Origin: Pelagibacterium flavum
Lineage (GTDB): Bacteria > Pseudomonadota > Alphaproteobacteria > Rhizobiales > Devosiaceae
Assembly: GCF_025854335.1 (NCBI RefSeq)
Contig: NZ_CP107716.1
Location: 3,031,001-3,095,000 of the forward strand
DNA: 64,000 nucleotides
Direction: 5' to 3'
Shown: in pieces, positions 8,346 to 17,860 of the stretch
How positions within the stretch are numbered: the stretch's first letter is position 1
Layout of the letters: each line of letters starts with the position of its first letter
The notes under the pieces: model-generated
Told to the model about the DNA's origin: nothing
The model's database searches: none
The model's input: the letters and a program-made list of their open reading frames with translations, nothing else
Position numbers and translations under genes: made by a program

Positions 8346-8723
8346 CTAGTAACTCAGGGGAGGCCGAGGCGCATTTTCAGGCTCGGCGACGCGCATGTTG
8401 TCTGTGTTGTCGGCATCGAGTTCCTGATAGGCGCGATAGCCGAGCACGAGCAGGAACGAGAACAGGGCAAATCCAATGACGATGGCGGTCAGGATCAGCG
8501 CCTGGGGCAGCGGATTGGTCGACCCTTCGAGCGGGAAATATTCACCCGCCGGAACGATGGGCGGCACCTCGGCCGTCAGCCGGCCAATGGTGAAGATCAG
8601 CAGATTGACGCCATTGCCCAGGATCGCAACGCCCAAGAGCATGCGAATGATAGCCTTGGATAAAAGCAGGTAGGCGGCGGCGGTAAAGAACAGGCCGATC
8701 AATCCTGCGAGCGCAACTTCCAT
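8346..8723 (-). CDS. mnhC: Mrp-type Na+/H+ antiporter subunit C
   Basis: 125 residues with three membrane helices, homologous to NuoK (pattern IIRMLLGVAILGNGVNLLI). The DPLPQALILTAIVIGFA-type motif of MnhC is present (NPLPQALILTAIVIGFALFS). Its ATG overlaps the mnhB stop by one base (TGATG). Subunit C packs between the channel subunits and the small core in known Mrp complexes. Confidence 0.93.
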   Translation of the reverse strand: MEVALAGLIGLFFTAAAYLLLSKAIIRMLLGVAILGNGVNLLIFTIGRLTAEVPPIVPAGEYFPLEGSTNPLPQALILTAIVIGFALFSFLLVLGYRAYQELDADNTDNMRVAEPENAPRPPLSY

Positions 8724-9154
8724 CAGTCGTCTCCCTCTTCGCCTTCTTCGCCTTCGAGCGCCAGAGCAATGGTGCCCACAGCGCCCACGACGACCGCATA
8801 GACCCCGATATCGAAAATCAACGGCGTGGAGAGAGCGATTTCAGTGCCCTCGAACTCGAATATCCACCACAGGCCGGTGAGGAACGGCACGTCGGCGGCC
8901 AGCGAGATGAAACCGGCCATGGCGGCGAGCACGACGCCCAAGCCCGCCAAGGCGATCGGATGGACGCGCAACGCCTGTCGGCAGGCGCTTACGCCCGCGG
9001 CGATACCGTAAATCGCGATGCCCGACGCGCCGATCAGTCCGCCGATGAAGCCGCCACCGGGTTCGTTGTGGCCACGCAGCAAAACAAAGATGGAAAAGAC
9101 GATCATCAGCGCCGTCAGCACCGGTGCGGCTGTCTTGAAGATAACGGTATTCAT
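8723..9154 (-). CDS. mnhB: Mrp-type Na+/H+ antiporter subunit B
   Basis: 143 residues, four membrane helices, with the MnhB signature [17 protein letters not shown]. It is a separate gene here, overlapping mnhA by four bases. In several rhizobia the A and B parts are fused into one long PhaAB protein, so the unfused arrangement is the seven-gene (group 1) type. Confidence 0.93.
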   Translation of the reverse strand: MNTVIFKTAAPVLTALMIVFSIFVLLRGHNEPGGGFIGGLIGASGIAIYGIAAGVSACRQALRVHPIALAGLGVVLAAMAGFISLAADVPFLTGLWWIFEFEGTEIALSTPLIFDIGVYAVVVGAVGTIALALEGEEGEEGDD

Positions 9155-11526
9155 TTCGAACTCCCGATCCTGCGCCCGCGCCCGGCCCTTGCCCCTTGCG
9201 TCCCGCTGGTCGAGGCGCGCAGACGGATGAGGGCGAGGATCGCCAGGCCGGCGGCCATGACCACTGAAATCTCGCCCAGCGTATCAATTGCGCGATAGTC
9301 CACGAGGATGACGTTGACGACGTTTCGTCCGTGGGCAATTGGCGTACTGGTCGCCCGGAACAGCTCGGTCAGTGACAGATCAAGATCAGTCTGGAGCACG
9401 ACGAGCAACAATATCGTGATGCCAAGGCCGACCGCCAGGGAAACCATACCGTCGCGCAAGCCGGTTTCGAGGTCGCGGCTGTCAGCTTCATCAAGGTGCA
9501 GCCGGGTCATGACGAGAGCCAGGATGATGACGGTCAGGGTTTCGACCATGAACTGGGTGAAGCTCAGATCCGGCGCGCCGAACAGCATGAAGATGACGGC
9601 GACCGCAAAGCCCTGAACGCCCAGAGCGACGATGGCGGTAAGGCGGGTTCGGGCGGCAAGGACGGCTACAAGCCCTATAGCCGCTATGCCGATGGCACCC
9701 CACTCATAGAAATTGAGCGTTGGCCAGGCCGGCATCGGCGGCAGGCTGTCGGTAACCAGCAGGGGCGCAAAAATGGCAATGGCCAGCACCGTGAACATCA
9801 AGAGCAGATACCACTCCAAACGCCCGTGATGGAGAACCCGGGTTACCCGATCGGCGACCCGCACAAGGCCGAACATGAGGGCATCGAAGCCGATATCGAA
9901 GGTCCAGCCGATGGCCTCGCCGGTGCGCCGCAGTGTGGAGCGAACCGCATCAGCCTTCCACAGCAGCACACCGCCCAGCGCCCATGTGGCGATGGACGCC
10001 CAGACGGCGGGGTTGGTGAGATCGAAGGCGAGATGGATATGGGCATCGACGGCGGAATTGTAGATCGCCCCGCCCGCCGGATCGAGCACGGCGTGATTGA
10101 GCCAGTCTGTAAACAGGCCCGCTGAAATGCCGAGGACGGCCAGAGTGACAGGGCCGGAATAAAGGCTCAGCGGGCCTTCATGGGGGGCGTGCGGGGTCGG
10201 ACGGAGATCGCCCAGGAAGGGTTTGAACGCGATCATGAGCCCGACAACCATCATAAGCGCATTGCCGATGATGAGCACGGCAAGGAACATGAGGTCGGGC
10301 CACAGACCGGAGGTCAGCGCCAGATACATTTCTTCCTTGGCCAGAAAGCCGATGGCGATGGGGAAACCTGCCATGGAAAAGCCGGCCAGAACGGCCGCGA
10401 TAAAGGTGATCGGCATGGCCTCGCGCAGCCCGCCAAGGAGGGTAATGTCGCGCGTGCCGGTGCCATGATCGATGGTACCTGCGATCATGAACAGTGCGCC
10501 CTTGAACAGGGAGTGAGCGCAAAGGTAAAGCAGCGCGCCGAGAATGGCCTCCTTGGTACCGAACCCGATGAGCATGACCAGAAGACCGAGCGAACCCAGA
10601 GTGGTGTAGGCCAGCATCTGCTTGAGATCGGTCTGTCGAACGGCCAGAGCGCTGCCCATCAAAAGCGTTGCGCCGCCAAAGAGGGTCAGAATCCAGAACC
10701 AGGGCTCGGTATCGCCCAGAATGGGCGTCATGCGGGCCAGAAGATACACGCCGGCCTTCACCATGGTGGCCGAGTGCAGATAGGCCGAAACGGGCGTTGG
10801 CGCTTCCATGGCGTTGGGGAGCCAGAAGTGCAGCGGAACCTGAGCTGATTTGGCGAAAGCTCCGGTTACGACCAGCAGCATGGCGACGAGATAAAGGCCG
10901 CTCTCCTGCGCTGTGCCGGCGGTGACAAGCATGCCGGTCAGCGATTTTTCTCCGGTGATGAGCGCCAAGACGATGAGGCCGGCCAGGAGCGCAAGTCCGC
11001 CGCCGCCAGTAACGACAAGCGCCTGAATGGCGGCACGCCGCGCGGCCTGGCGGGAGTGATCGAACCCGATCAGGAGGAAGGAGGTGATCGAGGTCAACTC
11101 CCAGAAGACGAACAGGGTGAAGATATTGTCGGCCAGAACAAGGCCGAGCATCGAGCCCATGAACATCAGGATGTAGGAAAAGAACCGTCCCTGGTGGGGA
11201 TGACCGGCCAGATAGCCGCCGGAGTAAATGACGATAAAGGTGCCGATGCCCGAAATCAGCACCCCGAAGATCAGGCTCAGCCCGTCGATGAAGAAGGAAA
11301 ACGAAATCCCATACGCCGGAATCCAGTCGAGCCCGACGCGAATGACAGAAAAATCGGCAATCGGGCCGATGAAAGAGAGAAAAGTCGCAAAAATGGCGGC
11401 GGGAACAATGGCCAGTATCCAGCCAGCCGATGGCCCGGCAAAAGTCTTGATCCAGGGCGCGAATACGGCCGCTATGAATGGAGCGACCGCGATCAGCGCG
11501 ACAATCACATCAAGACCTGGTCCCAA
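9151..11526 (-). CDS. mnhA: Mrp-type Na+/H+ antiporter subunit A
   Basis: 791 residues. The N-terminal two thirds is a NuoL-like channel ([40 protein letters not shown]). The C-terminal part has an MbhD-like segment ([20 protein letters not shown]) and an MbhE-like segment ([20 protein letters not shown]), as usual for MrpA. It is first gene of the operon. The start shown is a TTG with GGGGG upstream; a GTG at 11508 is a possible alternative. The complex exports Na+ at the expense of the proton gradient and supports growth in salt or at high pH. Confidence 0.93.
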   Translation of the reverse strand: MGPGLDVIVALIAVAPFIAAVFAPWIKTFAGPSAGWILAIVPAAIFATFLSFIGPIADFSVIRVGLDWIPAYGISFSFFIDGLSLIFGVLISGIGTFIVIYSGGYLAGHPHQGRFFSYILMFMGSMLGLVLADNIFTLFVFWELTSITSFLLIGFDHSRQAARRAAIQALVVTGGGGLALLAGLIVLALITGEKSLTGMLVTAGTAQESGLYLVAMLLVVTGAFAKSAQVPLHFWLPNAMEAPTPVSAYLHSATMVKAGVYLLARMTPILGDTEPWFWILTLFGGATLLMGSALAVRQTDLKQMLAYTTLGSLGLLVMLIGFGTKEAILGALLYLCAHSLFKGALFMIAGTIDHGTGTRDITLLGGLREAMPITFIAAVLAGFSMAGFPIAIGFLAKEEMYLALTSGLWPDLMFLAVLIIGNALMMVVGLMIAFKPFLGDLRPTPHAPHEGPLSLYSGPVTLAVLGISAGLFTDWLNHAVLDPAGGAIYNSAVDAHIHLAFDLTNPAVWASIATWALGGVLLWKADAVRSTLRRTGEAIGWTFDIGFDALMFGLVRVADRVTRVLHHGRLEWYLLLMFTVLAIAIFAPLLVTDSLPPMPAWPTLNFYEWGAIGIAAIGLVAVLAARTRLTAIVALGVQGFAVAVIFMLFGAPDLSFTQFMVETLTVIILALVMTRLHLDEADSRDLETGLRDGMVSLAVGLGITILLLVVLQTDLDLSLTELFRATSTPIAHGRNVVNVILVDYRAIDTLGEISVVMAAGLAILALIRLRASTSGTQGARAGRGRRIGSSK

Positions 11527-11729
11527 GCGAGCCCCCGAACTTCATTTCACCATCCAATCACTGCCGGGCGCAGCCGAAAGGAATCAATGGCGCAAACAGT
11601 ACCGATCCCCGCCGCAAGCTCAACCAAAACCGGTCGATTGGAACGCAATATTGACCCGGACAGTTGTGATAACCACATTGACACCGGCTGATACAAGTCT
11701 GAGTGCACAACCGTCAGGAGTGGCGCAAG

Positions 11730-12128
11730 ATGAACGATACGCAGAAGACATCCAATAGCGAGTGGCGCGATAAATTGACGCCCGAACAATATCATGTAAC
11801 ACGCGAACATGGCACCGAGCGTGCCTTTTCCCATGCCTATAATGTGGAAAAACGCGAGGGCGTGTATCACTGCGTGTGTTGTGACGCGCCGCTTTTCACC
11901 TCCGATACAAAGTATGATTCAGGTTCGGGCTGGCCGAGCTTTTTCCAGCCGGTTTCCGAAGATGCGATCAAGGAAATCGACGACAGAAGCCATTTCATGC
12001 GGCGCACAGAAATCCGCTGTGCCAATTGCGATGCCCATATCGGGCACGTCTTTCCAGACGGCCCGGCCCCAACGGGCCTGCGCTATTGCACCAACGGGCT
12101 TGCACTGGACTTCAAGCCCGAAGAATAG
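11730..12128 (+). CDS. msrB: Peptide methionine (R)-S-oxide reductase
   Basis: 132 residues from the ATG at 11730, which has AGGAG nine bases upstream; an in-frame GTG at 11703 lacks such a site. Two CxxC pairs (CVCC, CANC) form the structural zinc site and RYCTN holds the catalytic cysteine. MsrB reduces the R epimer of methionine sulfoxide in oxidised proteins, with thioredoxin as usual electron donor. It is divergent from the Mrp operon and upstream of oligopeptidase B and superoxide dismutase, so three stress-related genes sit in a row, though each has its own spacing and may have its own promoter. Confidence 0.95.
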   Translation: MNDTQKTSNSEWRDKLTPEQYHVTREHGTERAFSHAYNVEKREGVYHCVCCDAPLFTSDTKYDSGSGWPSFFQPVSEDAIKEIDDRSHFMRRTEIRCANCDAHIGHVFPDGPAPTGLRYCTNGLALDFKPEE

Positions 12129-12210
12129 TGGCGACGTTCTTTTAAAATTTTTGCCGAGCCCTTCCGCGTTTCGTTTTTCTGGAAGCGCTCCAGCCTCTCA
12201 AGGATAGACC

Positions 12211-14289
12211 ATGACCGACATCGCGCCACCCGTTGCCGCGCAACGCTCCCATTCGGACACGCGGCACGGGATGACCCGCAACGACCCCTATAACTGGCTG
12301 CGGGCCGACAATTGGCGCGAGGTCATGGCCGACCCCACTGTCCTGCCCGGCGATATCCGCGAGTATCTCGAGGCGGAAAACGCGTGGTACGAAGCGGGCT
12401 TCGGGAAGCCGACCGAGGCGCTGCGCGAGAAGATCTATTCGGAAATCCGCGGGCGGATCAAAGAGGACGACAGTTCGGTCCCCTCGCCTGACGGACCGTT
12501 TGCCTATGCTTCCCGGACGCGCGAGGGCGATCAGTATCCGCTGATCGTGCGCACGCCCCGCGACGGTGGCGACGAGAGCGTGCTGCTTGATTGCAACCTC
12601 GAAGCCGGCGAGGGCTATTTCGGGTTTGGGGGCGCCGAACATTCGCCATGCCACACGATGATGGCCTGGGCGGCGGACCGGAACGGGTCGGAGTACTACA
12701 CGATCTTCATCCGCGACCTCGATACGGGCAAGGATCGCGACGAGCGGATCGAAAAATCCGGCAGCGGCGCTGTTTGGGGCAATGATTCAGCGCGGTTCTA
12801 TTATGTCGAACTCGATGAGAACCACCGGCCCTTCCGGGTGCGCGAGCATGTGCTGGGCACCAGCCAGGCCGATGATGCGATCGTTTACGAAGAAAAGGAT
12901 GCGGGCTTTTTCGTTGGTGCGGGGATGACGCAATCGCGGCGCTACCTCACCATTTCCGCCCATGACCATCAGACCTCGGAAGTCTGGCTGATCGATGCGG
13001 AAAAAGGCGGCGCGCCATTCTGCGTGGAAAAGCGGCACGAGAACACCGAATATTCTCTCGAGGAACGGGACGGCACGCTTTACATCCTGACCAATGACGC
13101 TGAGGCCGAAGACTTCAAGATCGTCACCGCTCCGGTCGACGCGCCTGGGGTGGACAACTGGACCGATCTGGTGCCGCACGAGGCGGGGCGGCTGATCCTC
13201 GATGTCGAGGTGATCGCCAACCATCTGATCCGGCTCGAGCGCAAGGACGGCCTGCCGCGGATCGTGGTGCGCGACCTGCGCGATGGACACGAGCAGACAA
13301 TTTCGTTTCCCGAGGAAGCCTATTCGCTGGGGCTGATCCCGGGCTACGAATTCGATACGGCAACGATCCGGTTTTCCTATTCCTCGCCCACCACACCGGC
13401 GCAGATTTTCGACCTCGATCTTGCGAGCGGCGAGCGGGTGTTGCGCAAGCAGCAGGAAGTGCCCTCGGGGCACGATCCTGACCTCTATGAAACGCGCCGA
13501 CTGTTTGCCAAGGCACCGGACGGCGAGGATGTGCCGGTCACTTTGCTTTACCGCAAGGGCCTCAAGCTGGACGGCAGCGCCCCTGCCCTGCTCTACGGAT
13601 ATGGTGCCTATGGGCATTCCATCCCGGCGGGCTTTTCGGTTTCGGTGCTTTCGCTCGTCGACCGTGGGTTCGTCTATGCAATTGCCCATATCCGCGGCGG
13701 AATGGACAAGGGGTATCGCTGGTACAAGAACGGGCGCGCGGCGCACAAGACCAACACGTTTTCCGATTTCATCGCCGCAGCGGAAATGCTGATCGAAAAG
13801 GGTTATTCGTCCAAGGGCCGAATCGTGGCCGAAGGCGGGTCGGCGGGCGGCATGCTGATGGGCGCCATCGCCAATATGCGGCCCGAATTGTGGGCCGGTG
13901 TCATGGCGATCGTGCCGTTCGTGGATGTGCTCAACACCATGCTGGATGACACGCTGCCGCTCACCCCGCCCGAATGGCCTGAGTGGGGTAACCCGATTAC
14001 CTCGGAAGACGATTACCGGCGGATCGCCGCCTATTCACCCTACGACAATGTCGAGGCCAAGTCCTATCCGCCAATCCTGGTGCTGGCAGGGCTGACGGAC
14101 CCGCGCGTCACCTATTGGGAGCCGGCAAAATGGGTCGCCAAACTGCGTGCAACCAAGACCGACGAGAACGCATTGTACCTGCGCACCAACATGGATGCCG
14201 GCCATGGTGGCGCGTCGGGACGCTTTGAACGGATCAAGGAGACGGCGATCACTTATGCCTTTGCACTGAAATGTGCCCAATTGGCATAA
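12211..14289 (+). CDS. ptrB: Oligopeptidase B-type serine peptidase (S9A)
   Basis: 692 residues, full length for the family. The N-terminal 400 residues form the beta-propeller that excludes large substrates; the C-terminal alpha/beta-hydrolase part carries the catalytic triad. Ser544 sits in EGGSAGGM, Asp630 in LAGLTDPRVTYWEP and His665 in MDAGHGGASGRF. The family cuts short peptides after basic residues in the cytoplasm. There is no signal peptide. The gene follows msrB by 82 bases on the same strand. Confidence 0.93.
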   Translation: MTDIAPPVAAQRSHSDTRHGMTRNDPYNWLRADNWREVMADPTVLPGDIREYLEAENAWYEAGFGKPTEALREKIYSEIRGRIKEDDSSVPSPDGPFAYASRTREGDQYPLIVRTPRDGGDESVLLDCNLEAGEGYFGFGGAEHSPCHTMMAWAADRNGSEYYTIFIRDLDTGKDRDERIEKSGSGAVWGNDSARFYYVELDENHRPFRVREHVLGTSQADDAIVYEEKDAGFFVGAGMTQSRRYLTISAHDHQTSEVWLIDAEKGGAPFCVEKRHENTEYSLEERDGTLYILTNDAEAEDFKIVTAPVDAPGVDNWTDLVPHEAGRLILDVEVIANHLIRLERKDGLPRIVVRDLRDGHEQTISFPEEAYSLGLIPGYEFDTATIRFSYSSPTTPAQIFDLDLASGERVLRKQQEVPSGHDPDLYETRRLFAKAPDGEDVPVTLLYRKGLKLDGSAPALLYGYGAYGHSIPAGFSVSVLSLVDRGFVYAIAHIRGGMDKGYRWYKNGRAAHKTNTFSDFIAAAEMLIEKGYSSKGRIVAEGGSAGGMLMGAIANMRPELWAGVMAIVPFVDVLNTMLDDTLPLTPPEWPEWGNPITSEDDYRRIAAYSPYDNVEAKSYPPILVLAGLTDPRVTYWEPAKWVAKLRATKTDENALYLRTNMDAGHGGASGRFERIKETAITYAFALKCAQLA

Positions 14290-14411
14290 GTTTTCCCGCG
14301 CAACCGTTGCACCGGTGTCATGGCGACGGTATATAAGAAGCATTAGCTTGGTAAATTCATGCTCAATTTATCGAGCGAAAGATTTTCAGAACCCTATAAG
14401 GAGGCCCTCCA

Positions 14412-15011
14412 ATGAGCTTTTCACTTCCCGATCTGCCCTATGCCTACGACGCGCTCGGCCCGTATATGTCGGCTGAAACGCTTGAGTTTCACCACGACAA
14501 GCACCATCAGGCCTATGTGACCAACGGCAACAAGCTGCTTGAGGGCTCGGGCCTCGAGGGCAAGAGCCTCGAAGAGATCGTCAAGGAAAGCTTTGGCAAG
14601 AACCAGCCGCTGTTCAACAATGCCGGCCAGCACTTCAACCACATCCATTTCTGGAAGTGGATGAAGCCCAATGGTGGCGGCAAGTCCCTGCCCGGCAAGC
14701 TGCAGGCGGCTATCGATTCCGACCTTGGCGGGTTTGACAAGTTCCGCGAGGATTTCCTTGCCGCGGGCGCCGGCCAGTTCGGTTCGGGCTGGGCGTGGCT
14801 CACGCTCAAGGACGGCAAGCTGGCGGTGACCAAGACTCCCAACGGGGAAAACCCGCTGGTGCATGGCGGCACACCGTTGCTGGGCGTGGATGTGTGGGAA
14901 CACTCCTACTACATCGACTACCGCAATGCGCGTCCGAAATATCTCGAAGCCTGGTTCGACAACCTTGTGAACTGGGAATACGTGGCCGAGCTGCACGAAG
15001 CCGCCTCGTAA
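14412..15011 (+). CDS. sodB: Superoxide dismutase, iron type
   Basis: 199 residues. Metal ligands are His27, His77, Asp160 and His164 (DVWEHSYY). Gln73 in FNNAGQHFNH is at the position that carries the active-site glutamine in iron enzymes, favouring Fe over Mn, though cambialistic behaviour cannot be excluded. No signal peptide, so cytoplasmic. A very strong ribosome-binding site (AAGGAGG) precedes the ATG, and a strong terminator follows at 15038, so this is probably a single-gene, highly expressed unit. Confidence 0.95.
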   Translation: MSFSLPDLPYAYDALGPYMSAETLEFHHDKHHQAYVTNGNKLLEGSGLEGKSLEEIVKESFGKNQPLFNNAGQHFNHIHFWKWMKPNGGGKSLPGKLQAAIDSDLGGFDKFREDFLAAGAGQFGSGWAWLTLKDGKLAVTKTPNGENPLVHGGTPLLGVDVWEHSYYIDYRNARPKYLEAWFDNLVNWEYVAELHEAAS

Positions 15012-15037
15012 TTTATCCCAGTTGGATCAATGCTATA

Positions 15038-15070
15038 TGGCCCGTCTGTCCACAGGCGGGCCATTTGCTT
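15038..15070 (+). terminator. Intrinsic terminator of sodB
   Basis: TGGCCCGTCTGT (15038-15049) pairs with ACAGGCGGGCCA (15052-15063), twelve base pairs with one G-U, followed by a T-rich run TTTGCTTT. It lies 26 bases after the sodB stop. Confidence 0.85.
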
Positions 15071-15114
15071 TAAGGTTACCGGTGCCGGCATCTTCCGGCT
15101 GCGCGATGAGCGTG

Positions 15115-15129
15115 TTAAGGCTTGGGTAA
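15115..15129. promoter_or_regulatory. Candidate CtrA box upstream of the receiver-like gene
   Basis: TTAA (15115-15118), seven bases, GTAA (15126-15129): one mismatch from TTAA-N7-TTAA. It ends 13 bases before the ATG of the degenerate receiver protein, where it would cover its promoter or leader. Short motif, so only a candidate. Confidence 0.3.
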
Positions 15130-15142
15130 CCATTGATATCCC

Positions 15143-15703
15143 ATGCCGAGCGAGCCGCCCGTGTTGCCTGTTCCCACCATTGCCGTTCTTTCCAACAGCC
15201 CGGCTCTGGCCTCGGTTCTAGGCGCCACATTGCGCAGGGGACATCGCTGGCGGGTGCGCGAATTTTGCGACCACAGGGCACTGGGCGACTATATGCGCAT
15301 AGCGCCGCTGGCGCTTCTGGTCGCAGATTACGACCTTGAGCGGGTCACGGCGGCGGATGTGGCGCTCTCGATCCGCAACAGCGACGATATCGCCTCACGT
15401 CATGTACAGATCATCGCCCTGAGTCGGACCGTCGATGGCGAGATGCGGCGGCAATGCGTGCAGGCGGGCATCGATGAGGTGATCGTCAAACCCATGAGCC
15501 CGGTTTATCTCGAAGAGCGGATTGCCGCGCGACTGGGCAACGGAACAGGCGCTTATGTCAGTGCCGAGCCCAGTTATGTGGGACCGGAGCGGCGCAACCG
15601 GATTGCGCTGGACGATACGCGGGTCATCCCCGTGGAGCGGCGCGGCGAAAACATCGTCTCGTTTCTCGCGCACAAGGCAATGCGCGAGCAGCGCCCGGAC
15701 TGA
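15143..15703 (+). CDS. Receiver-like protein with incomplete acidic pocket
   Basis: 186 residues. The fold pattern of a response-regulator receiver is visible: a hydrophobic first strand (PTIAVLSNS), a third strand ending LLVADYDLE with Asp62/Asp64, a fourth strand IIALSRT, and the conserved Lys-Pro in EVIVKPMSP (Lys116). However, the acidic pair normally found after strand one (D-D or E-D) is replaced by S-N-S, so magnesium binding and phosphorylation are doubtful. The tail (about 140-186) has GPERRNR and a basic stretch, with no recognised output domain. A stand-alone pseudo-receiver is the best description. A CtrA-like motif precedes it. Confidence 0.7.
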   Translation: MPSEPPVLPVPTIAVLSNSPALASVLGATLRRGHRWRVREFCDHRALGDYMRIAPLALLVADYDLERVTAADVALSIRNSDDIASRHVQIIALSRTVDGEMRRQCVQAGIDEVIVKPMSPVYLEERIAARLGNGTGAYVSAEPSYVGPERRNRIALDDTRVIPVERRGENIVSFLAHKAMREQRPD

Positions 15704-15704
15704 T

Positions 15705-16235
15705 CTAGGTCAGTCGCGCAAGCCTGTTCCAAAGATCGTCGAAAGTTTCCGATATCTGGATGAGGCTATCGATATTGCCGCGCCCGACCCCTGCCACGTC
15801 GGCGGCAAAGCCCTTGACCACCTCGTAGGCCCTGCCCTGATTGAGCAGACCGACCGGGCGTTCGCTTTGAGCCCCACCTGCAGCGACCCAGGCGGAATAG
15901 AGGGCAGCGACGGTATCGATGCCGCCCGGCAGGCCGATCAGCGCCTGTCCGGCTTGAACAATGCGGGCTGCTGCGGCGGCTTCGGTTTCCTCGGCGATGA
16001 TTTCAACGCCCTGCGGCACGTCGAGACGGCGAGCGACGGGCCCCGTGGCCACGGTGACGCGGCCACCGCTGGCCAAAGCAGATTCCACGAGCGTTCTTGG
16101 CCATTGGCCGTTTCGGGCAATGCAGTGCAGATGGGCACTATTGCGGGCGATGGTGGCACCGGCCTGCCGGTAAAGGGCCTGGTGGGCGGTTACACCGGTA
16201 TCAGCAAATACGGCGACGGCGCTGAGCTTTGCCAT
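15705..16235 (-). CDS. LOG family-like protein (putative nucleotide phosphoribohydrolase fold)
   Basis: 176 residues from the ATG at 16235, four bases after the stop of the HerA-like gene. The order of motifs fits a divergent member of the TIGR00730/LOG (lysine decarboxylase-like) family: an N-terminal strand AVFADTG, a middle GGRVTVATG, and ALIGLPGGIDTVAALYSAW, where PGGIDT replaces the usual PGGxGTxxE. The glutamate after the PGG motif, which matters for phosphoribohydrolase activity in true LOG enzymes, is not obvious, so catalysis is uncertain. It may instead be a DprA-like Rossmann binding protein. Confidence 0.5.
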   Translation of the reverse strand: MAKLSAVAVFADTGVTAHQALYRQAGATIARNSAHLHCIARNGQWPRTLVESALASGGRVTVATGPVARRLDVPQGVEIIAEETEAAAAARIVQAGQALIGLPGGIDTVAALYSAWVAAGGAQSERPVGLLNQGRAYEVVKGFAADVAGVGRGNIDSLIQISETFDDLWNRLARLT

Positions 16236-16239
16236 AAGT

Positions 16240-17724
16240 CTAGCGCCCCCTGGTGAGCGTGCCGAGCACGCTGCGCACAAAGGAATCCCCGGCGCGGCGG
16301 GCGACTGTGCGGGCAAAGCTGGTCAGTGCTGCTTCCATCGGCGTTTGCCGGGTCGAACGGCGGGCCGTCTGTTTGGTCCGAGCCTGCTCGATCTTTTCCA
16401 ATTCCGCCTCGCGGGCGGCGATCTCGGCCTCGCGCAGCGCTTGCGCGGCGCGGGCGTCGAGCAGTTCATAGGCCGACTCGCGATCAAGGCTGGTATCGTA
16501 GAGCCCGGAAACCGGGCTTCCGGCGATGACGGTGGCGCGCTCGTCGGTGGTGATCGGCGCCATGCGCGAGGATGGCGGACGGATCAGGGTGCGACCGACG
16601 ATCGAGGGAATGCCCTTTTCTTCGAGAACAGAAACCAGCGCCTCGCCGGTTCCCAGTTGGGTGATGACTTCGGCGGTGTCAAAATCGGGATTGGGCCGGA
16701 AGGTCTCGGCTGCGATCCGGACGGCCTTTTGCTCCTTGGGCGTGTAGGCGCGCAGGGCGTGCTGGATGCGATTGCCCAATTGGGCGAGGACGCCTTCGGG
16801 CACATCGGCGGGATTTTGCGTTACAAAATAGACGCCTACGCCTTTCGAGCGCACGAGTTTTACGACCTGCTCGATCTTGTCGAGCAGAACCTTTGGCGCC
16901 TCGTCGAACAGCAGATGGGCCTCGTCGAAGAAGAACACCAGTTTGGGCTTGTCAGGATTGCCCACCTCGGGCAGTTGCTCGAAAAGTTCAGACAACAGCC
17001 AGAGCAGGAACATCGCGTAGAGCCGGGGCGAGCGCATGAGTTCGTCGGCGGCAAGGATCGAGATGAAGCCGCGCCCTTGCGTATCGGTGCGCATGAGGTC
17101 GGAAATCTTGAGCGCCGGCTCGCCAAAGAAGTTCTCGGCGCCCTGCTGTTCGAGGACGAGCAGCGCGCGCTGGATGGCACCGACCGAGGCCGTGGAGATG
17201 TTGCCGTAATGGGCGGAAAGCTCGGCACGGCGCTCGGCGACGTGACTGAGGAGCGAGCGCAAATCCTTGAAATCGAGAAGCAAAAGCCCCTCGTCATCGG
17301 CCAGTTTGAAGGTGGCGTTGAGGATGCCTTCCTGGGTGGCGTTGAGGTCAAGCATGCGCGAGAGCAGCAGCGGGCCCATCTCGGAAACAGTGGTGCGGAC
17401 CGGATGGCCCTGACGACCGAAGAGGTCCCAGAAGATGGTGGGAAAGCCTTCGAAGGCGTAGTCGGAAAAGCCGATCTTTTCAGCGCGGGCAGCCAGGAAA
17501 TCCTTGGGTTCGCCGGGCTTTGAGAGCCCTGCGACATCGCCCTTGATGTCGGCGCAGAAGACGGGGACGCCGGCGCGGGAGAAGCCTTCGGCAAGTATCT
17601 GGAGGGTAACGGTTTTCCCCGTACCGGTGGCGCCGGTGATAAGGCCGTGGCGATTGCCGAAACCGAGGTGGAGGTATTCGGGCCGGGTGCTGGTTCCGAG
17701 GTAAACGGCGTCGTCGACAAGCAT
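16240..17724 (-). CDS. HerA-like ATPase, DUF853 family
   Basis: 494 residues from the ATG at 17724. The open frame continues far upstream, but that part overlaps the divergent Tat protein gene and is not protein-like. Walker A is GATGTGKT near residue 33; Walker B is [17 protein letters not shown]; the sequence also has the DUF853 landmarks [12 protein letters not shown] and [20 protein letters not shown]. Members (E. coli YjgR) are hexameric HerA/FtsK-type ATPases of unclear role. A basic, Ala-rich coiled-coil-like tail (about 425-470) precedes the end. The next gene starts four bases after its stop. Confidence 0.85.
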   Translation of the reverse strand: MLVDDAVYLGTSTRPEYLHLGFGNRHGLITGATGTGKTVTLQILAEGFSRAGVPVFCADIKGDVAGLSKPGEPKDFLAARAEKIGFSDYAFEGFPTIFWDLFGRQGHPVRTTVSEMGPLLLSRMLDLNATQEGILNATFKLADDEGLLLLDFKDLRSLLSHVAERRAELSAHYGNISTASVGAIQRALLVLEQQGAENFFGEPALKISDLMRTDTQGRGFISILAADELMRSPRLYAMFLLWLLSELFEQLPEVGNPDKPKLVFFFDEAHLLFDEAPKVLLDKIEQVVKLVRSKGVGVYFVTQNPADVPEGVLAQLGNRIQHALRAYTPKEQKAVRIAAETFRPNPDFDTAEVITQLGTGEALVSVLEEKGIPSIVGRTLIRPPSSRMAPITTDERATVIAGSPVSGLYDTSLDRESAYELLDARAAQALREAEIAAREAELEKIEQARTKQTARRSTRQTPMEAALTSFARTVARRAGDSFVRSVLGTLTRGR

Positions 17725-17860
17725 GGGCGGGGTCCGATTCAACAGCGGGGTCCAATCTATAGCGGGGTGCAAGCGCGCACCGCAAGGATTCACTATTGCG
17801 CGTAAAAAGGGTGGAGTTGAGTGAAGTTTAGCCTTTAGTTGCCGGAATTCGGAGTGAACC

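Noticed and set aside
11678-11706. TTGACA promoter upstream of msrB
   Set aside because: A consensus -35 is present at 11678-11683, but no convincing -10 lies at the right distance.
16345-17523. 392-codon plus-strand frame opposite the HerA-like gene
   Set aside because: Antisense shadow of a gene with Walker motifs.
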